Part shown: positions 1 to 6,760 of the stretch, piece after piece
How positions within the stretch are numbered: position 1 is the stretch's first letter
Layout of the letters: each line of letters begins with the position of its first letter
Source: Planctomycetota bacterium
GTDB lineage: Bacteria > Planctomycetota > Phycisphaerae > WQYP01
Direction: 5' to 3'
DNA length: 6,924 nucleotides
Assembly: GCA_021828925.1 (NCBI GenBank)
Contig: JAJZCT010000179.1
Location: 1 to 6,924, forward strand
Position numbers and translations under genes: made by a program
Notes under the pieces: generated by a model
Seen by the model: the letters and a program-made list of their open reading frames with translations, nothing else
Database searches by the model: none
What the model was told of the DNA's origin: nothing

Positions 1-45
1 AGTCAAAAGTAATGCAATTTTTTAATTTTTTCATACTTTGTGTTA

Positions 46-74
46 TAAACAAAGTGGTTGCGGATACGTATAAT
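46..74 (+). promoter_or_regulatory. Putative sigma-70 promoter of the BI-1 family gene
   Basis: A perfect -10 hexamer TATAAT lies at 69-74. With a 17-bp spacer the -35 position falls on TAAACA (46-51), a weak match to TTGACA that shares only the last two bases and the leading T. The stretch upstream (15-35) is strongly T-rich and could act as an UP-like element. The expected transcription start is near 81-82, giving an 80-nt leader before the ATG at 163. The -10 box is seen directly; promoter activity is inferred. Confidence 0.5.
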
Positions 75-81
75 AGCCGCA

Positions 82-141
82 ATGAGTTTGCCATGGCCGG
101 CGTCGGACAAGGCGTTTGCGGTGCGGGCCTATCGGCTGTAG
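82..141 (+). CDS. Possible leaderless upstream ORF (19 codons)
   Basis: An ATG at 82 opens a 19-codon frame, MSLPWPASDKAFAVRAYRL, that ends in three consecutive in-frame stops (TAG TGA TAG, 139-147). The ATG sits 7 bases after the TATAAT box, so a transcript from that promoter would begin at or within a base of the start codon, as in leaderless translation. No SD is visible and none would be needed. The stops lie 15 bases upstream of the BI-1 gene start and inside a small hairpin, so translation could affect access to the next SD. The peptide resembles nothing I recognise and has no run of a single amino acid of the classic attenuation type. It may be chance; there is no independent coding evidence. 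Confidence 0.27.
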   Translation: MSLPWPASDKAFAVRAYRL

Positions 142-148
142 TGATAGG
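128..148 (+). promoter_or_regulatory. Leader hairpin next to the BI-1 gene ribosome binding site
   Basis: CCTATC (128-133) is the exact reverse complement of GATAGG (143-148), separated by 9 bases. In the transcript this forms a 6-bp stem that covers the triple stop of the small upstream ORF and ends just before the purine-rich SD tract (AGGAAAAGGAAAG, 146-158), whose first bases it occupies. The stem is short and only half GC, so it would be marginally stable. A regulatory role is inference. Confidence 0.3.
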
Positions 149-162
149 AAAAGGAAAGTTTT

Positions 163-891
163 ATGGGTCAGTTTTTTAATTCCTCCGGTTCCGGATACAA
201 CGATTCGCTGGTCCCCGGCGTGCGGTCCGACACATTGGAACAGCGGCATTTTATGAGCCGGGTATTCGGCTGGATGATCGTCGGACTGCTGATCACCGGA
301 ATTGTGGCGTTACTTGTTTCAGAGAACACCAAATTTGTTGACAGCCTCGCGCGTGGGGGATTCTGGATTGTGATAATCGCGCAGTTCGGCTTGGTTATAT
401 GGTTTAGCGCCGGCTTAAATCGTATGAGTGCCGGCTTGGCCACGCTGCTCTTTCTGGCCTACAGTGCCATGACGGGGTTGACGTTCTCCATCCTCTTTCT
501 GATTTATACCCAGGCGTCAATCGCGTCCACGTTTTTTATCACCGCCGGCACGTTCGGCTCCATGGCCTTATACGGCTACGTCACCAAGCGCGATTTAACC
601 GGCTTGGGCCATTATGCCGGTATGGCGCTGTGGGGTGTGATTATCGCCATGATCGCCAATTGGTTCATGCATAGTTCCGGATTGCAGTCGCTTATTAATG
701 TGGTGGGCGTATTGGTGTTTGTCGCACTGACCGCCTACGATGTTCAAAAAGCCAAGTTTATGTACCTGGCCGGACCCGACGGCAGCCAAGTGAGTCAAAA
801 AGCGGCCGTTAGCGCTGCATTTAATTTGTATCTGGACTTCATTAATCTGTTCCTGTTCCTGCTGATGATGTTCGGAAATCAGCGCGATTAA
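163..891 (+). CDS. Bax inhibitor-1/YccA family integral membrane protein
   Basis: This 242-residue protein has the length and layout of the bacterial BI-1/YccA (TMBIM-like) family, whose structurally studied member is BsYetJ, a pH-sensitive calcium leak channel. The polar N-terminus (1-30) is followed by about seven hydrophobic segments, near residues 34-54, 66-84, 89-112, 117-138, 149-169, 174-193 and 222-238. The family hallmarks are at the C-terminal end: TAYDVQ (190-195) with Asp193, and LYLDFINLFLFLL (222-234) with Asp225. These would be the paired aspartates that form the proton/calcium sensor in the family. No cleavable signal peptide is seen. The ATG at 163 is supported by AAGGA at 151-155, seven bases upstream. 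It is probably transcribed alone, between its own promoter and the terminator at 933-961. The precise function in bacteria (calcium leak, membrane-stress survival, or FtsH-linked protein quality control as for YccA) cannot be decided here. Family assignment is secure; function is not. Confidence 0.93.
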   Translation: MGQFFNSSGSGYNDSLVPGVRSDTLEQRHFMSRVFGWMIVGLLITGIVALLVSENTKFVDSLARGGFWIVIIAQFGLVIWFSAGLNRMSAGLATLLFLAYSAMTGLTFSILFLIYTQASIASTFFITAGTFGSMALYGYVTKRDLTGLGHYAGMALWGVIIAMIANWFMHSSGLQSLINVVGVLVFVALTAYDVQKAKFMYLAGPDGSQVSQKAAVSAAFNLYLDFINLFLFLLMMFGNQRD

Positions 892-932
892 TTGGCCCAC
901 AGCCTACAGGGCCTCAGCGGTTACACAAAAAC

Positions 933-961
933 AAAGGGCCGGCAAAACAGCCGGCCCTTTT
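933..961 (+). terminator. Strong Rho-independent terminator after the BI-1 gene
   Basis: AAAGGGCCGGC (933-943) and GCCGGCCCTTT (950-960) form a perfect 11-bp stem with a 6-base loop (AAAACA), followed by TTTT at 958-961 and then GATTTT. It lies 41 bases after the BI-1 stop codon. The A-rich tract before it (925-935) would provide a U-tract on the other strand, so it could work in both directions. It separates the BI-1 gene from pyrR, which means pyrR needs its own promoter. Confidence 0.9.
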
Positions 962-974
962 GATTTTCCTGGCG

Positions 975-996
975 CAGAGCTCTGAAAAAGTTTTCA
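975..996. promoter_or_regulatory. Two overlapping dyads upstream of pyrR, possible operator
   Basis: CAGAGCTCTG (975-984) is a perfect 10-bp palindrome. It overlaps TGAAAA-AG-TTTTCA (983-996), an inverted repeat with a 2-base centre. Both lie in the 75-bp gap between the upstream terminator and pyrR. Loops this small cannot form RNA hairpins, so if they have a function it would be as DNA sites for a dimeric regulator. No known operator consensus is recognised, and short palindromes occur by chance. Confidence 0.2.
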
Positions 997-1000
997 TAAC

Positions 1001-1029
1001 TTGCTCCGCAGCGCATCAACGGGTAATCT
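1001..1029 (+). promoter_or_regulatory. Weak candidate promoter of the pyrR-pyrB-argJ cluster
   Basis: TTGCTC (1001-1006), a 17-bp spacer and TAATCT (1024-1029) make a marginal sigma-70-like arrangement; the -10 keeps only the first two bases and the last T. Transcription would start around 1036-1037, right at the pyrR ATG, giving a leaderless mRNA. The strong terminator upstream requires some promoter in 962-1036, and this is the best match I can see. Hexamer quality is poor. Confidence 0.2.
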
Positions 1030-1036
1030 CAAGGAC

Positions 1037-1597
1037 ATGCAGAAAGTCATGGCCGCTGAAGATGTTGCACAGACGGTAAGACAGATTTCTCAACAGATTC
1101 TGGCCGCTGGCGAACTTATGTCCGGTGCACCCTTGGCTCTGGTGGGCATACGCCGCCGGGGCGAAATACTGGCCCAGCGAATTGCCGCGGCGATTTATGC
1201 ACAAACCGGGCGGAATCCGGATGTGGGGGCACTGGATATTACCATGTACCGCGATGATGTTGTGGGAAATCGATCCATCATTATTCCCATGGGAACGGAA
1301 ATGAATTTCCGCATTGATAATCGTGCCGTGCTGCTGCTGGATGATGTGCTGCACACCGGGCGAAGCGTGCGGGCCGCCCTGGATGCTCTGGTGGATTTTG
1401 GCCGGCCGCGGTTTATCCGTCTGGCGGTGCTGGTGGATCGCGGCGGAAGAGAGTATCCAATTTCCGCGGATTTTGTCGGCCGCCGCCTGGAAATTCCTGA
1501 TGAATCCCGCGTACGCGTGAGTTTAAAGCCCATTGATTCTGATGATGCCGTGGTGGTGAATTCCGCCGCACCGACCGCTGCAGGAGTTGGCTTATGA
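1037..1597 (+). CDS. pyrR: PyrR: pyrimidine operon regulator / uracil phosphoribosyltransferase
   Basis: The 186-residue product aligns along its length with Bacillus PyrR (about 180 aa). This type I phosphoribosyltransferase makes UMP from uracil and PRPP, and in Firmicutes it also binds pyr mRNA leaders in response to UMP. Visible landmarks are [11 protein letters not shown] (36-46), LDITMYRDD (67-75), the PRPP loop [13 protein letters not shown] (98-110) with its acidic pair Asp102-Asp103, and [17 protein letters not shown] (132-148). The ATG at 1037 is chosen because its first residues ([17 protein letters not shown]) match the start of the family. AAGGA (1031-1035) is only one base away, too close for a normal SD. 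The alternatives are TTG at 1001 (12 residues longer, unlike the family) and ATG at 1049. The gene overlaps pyrB by four bases (ATGA), which implies translational coupling. No PyrR-type attenuator (terminator plus antiterminator) is visible upstream, so here it may act as an enzyme or regulate elsewhere. Confidence 0.92.
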   Translation: MQKVMAAEDVAQTVRQISQQILAAGELMSGAPLALVGIRRRGEILAQRIAAAIYAQTGRNPDVGALDITMYRDDVVGNRSIIIPMGTEMNFRIDNRAVLLLDDVLHTGRSVRAALDALVDFGRPRFIRLAVLVDRGGREYPISADFVGRRLEIPDESRVRVSLKPIDSDDAVVVNSAAPTAAGVGL

Positions 1598-2550
1598 CAT
1601 CAAGCCCGACCTGGACTCGCCCGCATCTTCTGACACTGGAATCGCTTTCCAGAGAGGAAATTCTGACCGTGCTGGATACCGCTGAGGCGCTGAAGGAAGT
1701 TTCCACGCGCAGTATCAAAAAAGTGCCGGCCCTGCGCGGCAAAGTTGTGGTGAATCTTTTTTTTGAAGATTCCACGCGAACGAGAACCAGTTTCCGCCTG
1801 GCCGCACAACGTATGAGCGCCGACGTGGTCGATTTTTCCGTCTCCACCAGTTCGGTCAGCAAGGGCGAAACGCTCATCGATACCGCCCGGAGCATTGTGG
1901 CCATGGGCGTGGATGCCATTATTATCCGCCATCGCAGCAGCGGTGCGCCCGAGGTGCTTAGCCGCACGGTGCAATGCAGCGTTATTAACGCCGGTGACGG
2001 TAGCCATGAACATCCCACGCAGGGGCTGCTGGACTTATTTACCATGCGGGAAGCCTGCCAGCGGCGCGGTAAAAAAATCAGCGATCTGCACGTGGCCATC
2101 GTGGGTGACATCGCCAATTCGCGCGTGGCCCGCAGCAATCTCTGGGCGTTGACCAAACTGGGCGCAAAAGTCACGCTGGTGGGTCCCACCACGCTGTGTC
2201 CGTCGGCCTTTGCTGAATTTGGCGTGCAGGTCACGCATGATTTTGACTCCATTCTCGGCGAGGTGGATGTTATTAACATGTTGCGCGTGCAGTTTGAACG
2301 ACTGACCAGCGCGGCATTTCCCAGCGTGCGGGAATACAGCCGCTATTTCGGCCTCAATGATGAACGATTAAAACGCTGTCGGCCCGATGTGCTGGTGCTG
2401 CACCCCGGCCCGATGAACCGGGGCCTGGAAATTACAAGTGGCGCGGCGGACGGTGAAAAATCGGCTATTCTACGGCAGGTAAGCAACGGTCTGGCGGTGC
2501 GGATGGCGGTGCTGTATTTGTGCATTGGCGCCGGGCAGTTCAGAGAATAA
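1594..2550 (+). CDS. pyrB: Aspartate carbamoyltransferase, catalytic chain
   Basis: PyrB condenses carbamoyl phosphate with L-aspartate to give N-carbamoyl-aspartate, the first committed step of pyrimidine synthesis, in the cytoplasm. The 318-residue length fits the catalytic chain. The carbamoyl-phosphate domain shows [12 protein letters not shown] (56-67) with Ser60-Thr61-Arg62-Thr63, SSVSKGET (86-93) with Lys90 on the mobile loop shared between subunits, Arg112-His113, and [10 protein letters not shown] (134-143) with His140 and Gln143. The aspartate domain has [11 protein letters not shown] (171-181, Arg177), LRVQFER (230-236, Arg231 and Gln233) and HPGPMNRG (270-277). All these match the E. 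coli active-site residues in order, so the enzyme should be active. The start is fixed by the ATGA overlap with pyrR and by GGAG at 1583-1586, seven bases upstream. It ends in tandem TAA TAA. No regulatory chain gene (pyrI) and no pyrC follows; argJ comes next. Confidence 0.97.
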   Translation: MTSSPTWTRPHLLTLESLSREEILTVLDTAEALKEVSTRSIKKVPALRGKVVVNLFFEDSTRTRTSFRLAAQRMSADVVDFSVSTSSVSKGETLIDTARSIVAMGVDAIIIRHRSSGAPEVLSRTVQCSVINAGDGSHEHPTQGLLDLFTMREACQRRGKKISDLHVAIVGDIANSRVARSNLWALTKLGAKVTLVGPTTLCPSAFAEFGVQVTHDFDSILGEVDVINMLRVQFERLTSAAFPSVREYSRYFGLNDERLKRCRPDVLVLHPGPMNRGLEITSGAADGEKSAILRQVSNGLAVRMAVLYLCIGAGQFRE

Positions 2551-2575
2551 TAATTTATCAAGGAATTAATCAACC

Positions 2576-3796
2576 ATGGGCAATGAAAGTATTACAGCGG
2601 TGAAAGGGTTTCTCGCGGGTGCCATGCACTGCGGCATCAAGGAATCCGGCAAGCCCGATTTAGCCATGCTGGTAAGCCGCGTTCCGGCCACAGCGGCAGC
2701 GGTGTTCACCACTAATAAGGTCGTGGGCGCTCCAGTTGTTGTGGGTAGAGAGCATATTCGCGGCGGTAACGTAAGCGCGTGCATCATCAATAGCGGCTGC
2801 GCCAACGTTTGCACGGGAAAGCGCGGTCTGGCTGATGCGCGGGAAATGTGTGAACGCAGCGCCGAAGTTCTCACAAACCGCGGTATTGTCATGCAAACTC
2901 GAAACGTGCTGCCATTCAGCACGGGCGTGATCGGGCATTTTCTGCCGATGGAAAAAATCCGGCGGGGAATTGATGATCTGGCATTACACCTTGGAGACTC
3001 CGCCGAACACGGCGACGCATTTGCGCATGGCATTCTTACTACCGATCTGAAAACCAAAACCGCTTTTACACAAATTAAATCAGGTCGGCGGACGATCACT
3101 CTTGCGGGATGCTGCAAAGGTTCCGGCATGATTGCCCCAAATATGGCTACCATGCTGGCGTATGTCGCCACCGACGCCGCGATCAGCCCATCCGCCCTGC
3201 GCACCGCCGTAAGGGATACCGCCGACAGCACATTTAATTGTGTCACAGTGGATCAGCACACCAGCACCAGCGATACCTTTGCGGTGTTAGCCAATGGGAT
3301 GGCGGAAAACCCTCGCATTGAGCCAGGTACGCAGTCTTGGCGCACCTTTTCGCGCGCCTTGGAAGAGCTATGCGATTCTCTGGCCCGGCAAATCGCCGCT
3401 GATGGTGAAGGGGCCACCAAGCTTGTCACCGTGCGCGTTCTTGGCGCAGCCGCGGATGCCGACGCCCGGCGGGCCGCCATGGCCATTGCCAATAGTCCTC
3501 TGGTGAAAACCGCGATTCACGGCGGCGATCCGAACTGGGGCCGGTTTGTCAGCGCCGCCGGATATAGCGGAGCCAAAATGAATCCTGATAAAGCGCAGTG
3601 CCAAGTGGGAAAAGTAACGGTGTTTCGCAATGGCCAGCCGACCGACGCTTCCTTACCCGAGATTCAAGCAGTTATGCAGCAATCCGAAGTTGATATTACG
3701 CTGAATCTCGGTGCGGGGGGCAAAGGCACCTGCCGGGTGTACACCTGCGACTTATCGCGTGAATACATCACCATTAACGCTGACTATCACACGTAA
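2576..3796 (+). CDS. argJ: Glutamate N-acetyltransferase / ornithine acetyltransferase ArgJ
   Basis: ArgJ moves the acetyl group from N-acetylornithine to glutamate, completing the cyclic arginine pathway; bifunctional members also acetylate glutamate from acetyl-CoA. The 406-residue length is typical of the Ntn-type precursor, which cuts itself into alpha and beta chains. The cleavage motif is KGSGMIAPNMATML (181-194), predicted to split between Ala191 and Thr192, so Thr192 becomes the nucleophile. Other landmarks are STGVIG (115-120; oxyanion region), DGEGATK (276-282), GGDPNWGR (316-323) and the C-terminal NADYHT (401-406). The ATG at 2576 has AAGGA at 2560-2564, an 11-base spacing that is slightly long. 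It begins 25 bases after the pyrB stop with no terminator between, so it is very probably cotranscribed with pyrR-pyrB. Whether it is mono- or bifunctional cannot be read from the sequence. Confidence 0.96.
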   Translation: MGNESITAVKGFLAGAMHCGIKESGKPDLAMLVSRVPATAAAVFTTNKVVGAPVVVGREHIRGGNVSACIINSGCANVCTGKRGLADAREMCERSAEVLTNRGIVMQTRNVLPFSTGVIGHFLPMEKIRRGIDDLALHLGDSAEHGDAFAHGILTTDLKTKTAFTQIKSGRRTITLAGCCKGSGMIAPNMATMLAYVATDAAISPSALRTAVRDTADSTFNCVTVDQHTSTSDTFAVLANGMAENPRIEPGTQSWRTFSRALEELCDSLARQIAADGEGATKLVTVRVLGAAADADARRAAMAIANSPLVKTAIHGGDPNWGRFVSAAGYSGAKMNPDKAQCQVGKVTVFRNGQPTDASLPEIQAVMQQSEVDITLNLGAGGKGTCRVYTCDLSREYITINADYHT

Positions 3797-3865
3797 GGTC
3801 CGACTCCCTTTCTTGCCATGCCTTCGCCCCGCCTGCATGGAGCGGGAATATTTCCACCGCCGGCG

Positions 3866-6562
3866 TTACCCGCCGCTTCGTGGATAGGTCCGCGCCACAT
3901 AATCAATAAGCTGCACCACCAACGCCGTCCAACCGGTTTGATGGGAAGCACCGATCCCAGCACCATTATCGCCCTGAAAGTATTCATGGAATAAGATAAA
4001 ATCTTTCCATAAAGGGTTATCTTGGAACATCTTCTGCCCGCCAAATACGGGACGGTGGCCCTTGTCATCCCGCATAAATATAGAAATCATGCGACGCGCG
4101 AGTTCTTCCGATAGCTGCAGAAGATTAATCTCCTCGCCCGGCTTACCCGGGGAAGCCACTTTAAGATTTTCGCCATAAAAGCGATTGTAAGTTCGCAAGG
4201 AGGTGATCAACAAATAACTCGTGGGGAACCAGATGGGTCCGCGCCAATTGGAATTGCCGCCGAAAGCGCCATCATGTGACTCCGCCGGTTCATACTGCAC
4301 CATCCGCTCAATGCCATCAATGCGCAGGCGATAGGGGTCATTGAGATAATGGCGTGACAACGAGCGAAGCCCATATTGCGAAAGAAATTCATTTTCATCC
4401 ACCACGCGCGCCAGCGCCCGCTTCAACCGCTCACCGTGGCAGATACTTAGCAGGCATTGAGAACCATCGGCGCTCCAGGTACAGCCGACTGTCCGGTCTT
4501 TGACCTGTTGCCGAAATTCTTCGGATTCCAGACGATCTTTTATAGCAGGCAGATTTTCAATCCACTTTTTCTCCAGCACTTGCGCCGCGTACAGCGGAGT
4601 CAGTCCCACGTTGGAGCGCAGCCGCAGGGGTATACGCTGTCCCCCGGCCATGGTGATTTTGTCATAATAAAATCCGTCCTGTTCATCCCACAATCCTTCC
4701 CCGGCCCGCATGGAACCATTAATCGCCTTGGAAATGGCCAGAAAATGATCAAAGAATTTCACCGCCAGGTGGCTGTAAACCGGATCATGCTGCGCCAACT
4801 CCAAGCCGATCATCATCATATTGAGGCAAAACAGCCCCATCCAGCCGGTGGCGTCCGCTTGTTCGAGCTTCTCGCCGTTAGGGAGTTTCTCACTGCGGTC
4901 AAAGAGCGATATGTTATCCAAGCCCAGAAAACCACCTTCAAATACGTTCTGGCCATGACTATCCTTGCGATTGACCCACCAGACAAAATTCAACAGCAGT
5001 TTGTGATACACCCGCTCGAGAAAAGCCCGGTCGCCCACACCATTATTTGTCCGTTTTTCCTTGTTGTACACCCGCCAGGCCGCCAGCGCCTGCACCGGTG
5101 GATTCACATCACCAAAGGCCCACTCATAGCTGGGCAACTGCCCGGAGAGGTTCTGAAAGCGTTCCGAACAGACCAGTTCCAGTTGGCTTTTAGCCATGTC
5201 AATATCAACATAGCATAAGGTCAGACAGTGAAAGGCCCAATCCCATGCGGCAAACCACGGATATTCCCATTTATCCGGCATGACAATAACATCATGCGCT
5301 TTCACGCGGCGCCAGGTGCTGTTGCGGCCACTAAGACGTTGCGCCGGTGCGGGGAAATCGCCGTCGCCTTTCAGCCATTGACGCACATCATAGTTATAAA
5401 ACTGTTTACTCCATAAAACCCCCGCGATCGCCATGCGTTGAATCTGCCGATATTGCTCGTTGCAGGTCTTGGGAAGCATGTCGGCGTAGAACGCATCCGC
5501 CTCCGCTTTACGTCGGTCAAAGACTTCGTTGAAATCCTTAAATGGATCGGCAAGTTCACCTTTCACCAGCACCACTTCGACCACCTGTGTTTCCCCCGGT
5601 GCCAGGTGCCAGTGGTAATGCGTGGCGGCTTTGGTGCCAAGCGGCTGCTGGTGCACCTTCGTATGATGGCCATCCACCAAATATTCATGAAACGCATCCT
5701 TGACGGCCGGATGCGTGTTAGCCACGCCATAAAGCTTCTGCCGATTGGTTTCATTAAAGGTAAAAAGCGTTTCCATCACGTCACGGCAATATAAATGATA
5801 TCGCCCCAGTTCCGGATGATCCGCCTGCAGAACAACATCACCGGAATCAGATTGGCCGTGCAATCGAATCACCGGCTCTTTTCCGGGCTGCGCATCCCAA
5901 GACCAGGTATTGCGAAACCAGAGCGTAGGCAGAACATGCAGATCGGCCGCCTCTTTGCCGCAATTTTTCACCGCACACCGGAAAAGAATGTGGTGCGTGT
6001 CCGCCTTGGCGTATTGGATTTGAATATCAAAAAAGGCGTTATCGCAAAATACACCCGTATCCACCAATTCATATTCCGGCTGATTGCGGTCACGATGACG
6101 ATTTATTTCCACAAGTTCCAAGTAGGGAAAGGCCGCATGAGGGTAGCGGTAAGTCATCTTCATATAGGCGTGTGAGGGCGTATTGTCCTGATAAAACCAG
6201 TATTCTTTTACGTCTTCGCCATGATTACCCTCGGCATTGGTCAGGCCGAACATGCGTTCTTTCAAAATCGGATCGTGGCCATTCCAGAACGCCGGCGCAA
6301 AACAAAGTATCTGCTGATCATCGCTGATTCCACCGATGCCGTCTTCGCTCCAGCGGTAGACTCTGCTGCGGGCCATATCATGCGTGAAGTAATTCCAGGC
6401 GTTACCATCCGCGGAATAATCCTCGCGGACGGTTCCCCATGCCCGGTCGGCCAAATACGGCCCCCAGGCACGCCACAGCGGTGCCGCTTTCTCGTCGGTG
6501 ATGCGACGTTGCTCAGATGTACCGTCGGTACCGGATGGTGATGAATTTACCGCATTGGCCAT
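3866..6562 (-). CDS. GH63-type / MGH1-like glycoside hydrolase, cytosolic
   Basis: This 898-residue protein belongs to the large bacterial GH63-like group usually annotated as 'glucosidase' (MGH1-like (alpha/alpha)6-barrel domain). Characterised relatives hydrolyse alpha-glucosides or mannosyl-/glucosylglycerate; the substrate here is unknown. The N-terminal beta domain carries the group's conserved blocks: WGPYLADRAWGTVREDYS (33-50), WNGHDPILKERMFGL (93-107), EGNHGEDVKEYW (111-122) and LPTLWFRNTWSW (211-222). The barrel has EYPWFAAWDWAFH (433-445), where Asp441 is the likely general acid, and NWRGPIW (772-778). FHEYFQGDNGAGIGASHQTGW (858-878) follows, where Glu860 is the likely general base; these assignments are by analogy to YgjK of GH63. 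No signal peptide or membrane segment is seen, suggesting an intracellular substrate such as a compatible solute or storage oligosaccharide. The ATG at 6562 has GGAG (minus strand, 6573-6570) seven bases upstream. It converges on argJ and has no carbohydrate genes beside it. Long plus-strand open frames within it are shadows. Confidence 0.9.
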   Translation of the reverse strand: MANAVNSSPSGTDGTSEQRRITDEKAAPLWRAWGPYLADRAWGTVREDYSADGNAWNYFTHDMARSRVYRWSEDGIGGISDDQQILCFAPAFWNGHDPILKERMFGLTNAEGNHGEDVKEYWFYQDNTPSHAYMKMTYRYPHAAFPYLELVEINRHRDRNQPEYELVDTGVFCDNAFFDIQIQYAKADTHHILFRCAVKNCGKEAADLHVLPTLWFRNTWSWDAQPGKEPVIRLHGQSDSGDVVLQADHPELGRYHLYCRDVMETLFTFNETNRQKLYGVANTHPAVKDAFHEYLVDGHHTKVHQQPLGTKAATHYHWHLAPGETQVVEVVLVKGELADPFKDFNEVFDRRKAEADAFYADMLPKTCNEQYRQIQRMAIAGVLWSKQFYNYDVRQWLKGDGDFPAPAQRLSGRNSTWRRVKAHDVIVMPDKWEYPWFAAWDWAFHCLTLCYVDIDMAKSQLELVCSERFQNLSGQLPSYEWAFGDVNPPVQALAAWRVYNKEKRTNNGVGDRAFLERVYHKLLLNFVWWVNRKDSHGQNVFEGGFLGLDNISLFDRSEKLPNGEKLEQADATGWMGLFCLNMMMIGLELAQHDPVYSHLAVKFFDHFLAISKAINGSMRAGEGLWDEQDGFYYDKITMAGGQRIPLRLRSNVGLTPLYAAQVLEKKWIENLPAIKDRLESEEFRQQVKDRTVGCTWSADGSQCLLSICHGERLKRALARVVDENEFLSQYGLRSLSRHYLNDPYRLRIDGIERMVQYEPAESHDGAFGGNSNWRGPIWFPTSYLLITSLRTYNRFYGENLKVASPGKPGEEINLLQLSEELARRMISIFMRDDKGHRPVFGGQKMFQDNPLWKDFILFHEYFQGDNGAGIGASHQTGWTALVVQLIDYVARTYPRSGG

Positions 6563-6760
6563 GATGGGTCTCCAGCGTTAGGTTCATTAAAACCCTGACG
6601 GTGCCCCAAAGTGATTCCGCCGGAGTTTCAAGCTATCTCCTTCATAACGACTTTGCACAAAAATTTCCAGTGCTCCTGGCTACTTTTGTTGACTACACGC
6701 CGCAGTAACAACCGGGCGCAGGATGCCTCAACGAAGATGGTCGCGGAAGCCGGAAGACGG
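6563..6760. other. 198-bp intergenic leader of the glycosidase gene
   Basis: No tRNA, repeat or longer ORF is seen here. A weak minus-strand hairpin CCAG-GAGCA-CTGG (6679-6667) is followed by AAATTTTT (6666-6659). It could be a poor terminator for the gene to its right, but the 4-bp stem is too short to trust. A direct repeat of CGGAAG occurs at 6745-6757. No convincing -35/-10 pair for the glycosidase was found; an AT-rich TTTAAT (minus strand) near 6586 lacks a partner. A micro-ORF lies at 6631-6587. Confidence 0.4.
6587..6631 (-). CDS. Possible 14-codon leader ORF upstream of the glycosidase
   Basis: On the minus strand a perfect SD, AAGGAG (6642-6637), stands five bases before a TTG at 6631. 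That TTG opens the frame MKLRRNHFGAPSGF and ends at TAA (6589-6587), 24 bases before the glycosidase ATG. The SD is better than that of the glycosidase itself (GGAG only). The frame is too short for coding statistics and begins with a less common start codon, so chance is likely. It would make sense as a leader peptide or coupling device, but there is no independent evidence. Confidence 0.15.
   Translation of the reverse strand: MKLRRNHFGAPSGF

Noticed and set aside
1..36. T-rich stretch as the tail of a terminator for a gene to the left
   Set aside because: No stem is visible in the bases available before it; it could equally be an AT-rich promoter upstream element.
1001..1036. TTG-initiated N-terminal extension of PyrR
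   Set aside because: The 12 extra residues do not match the PyrR family, whose N-terminus aligns with the ATG at 1037; no SD precedes the TTG.
1413..2279. 288-codon minus-strand open frame opposite pyrR/pyrB
   Set aside because: It is antisense to two clear enzymes; its Ser/Arg/Thr-rich translation looks like a shadow frame and has no recognisable motif.
2566..3246. 226-codon minus-strand open frame opposite argJ
   Set aside because: Shadow of argJ, which carries all expected catalytic motifs in the plus frame.
3797..3865. Intrinsic terminator between the convergent argJ and glycosidase genes
   Set aside because: Only weak stems are present (CCCGC/GCGGG at 3828-3846, CCATGC/GCATGG at 3816-3840, CGGCG/CGCCG at 3861-3875), and none is followed by a T-tract on either strand.
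4457..5218. 253-codon plus-strand open frame, with several others opposite the glycosidase (5438-5794, 5795-6175, 6221-6541)
   Set aside because: They lie wholly antisense to a well-supported GH63-type gene, have no family-like sequence, and follow from its codon bias.
6628..6645. Minus-strand ATG-started 5-codon frame (MKEIA)
   Set aside because: Too short to carry any evidence and without its own SD; it overlaps the AAGGAG of the longer micro-ORF.
6659..6679. Minus-strand hairpin CCAG/CTGG followed by TTTTT as terminator of the edge gene
   Set aside because: The stem is only 4 bp and the T-run is displaced by three A residues, so it is too weak to call.
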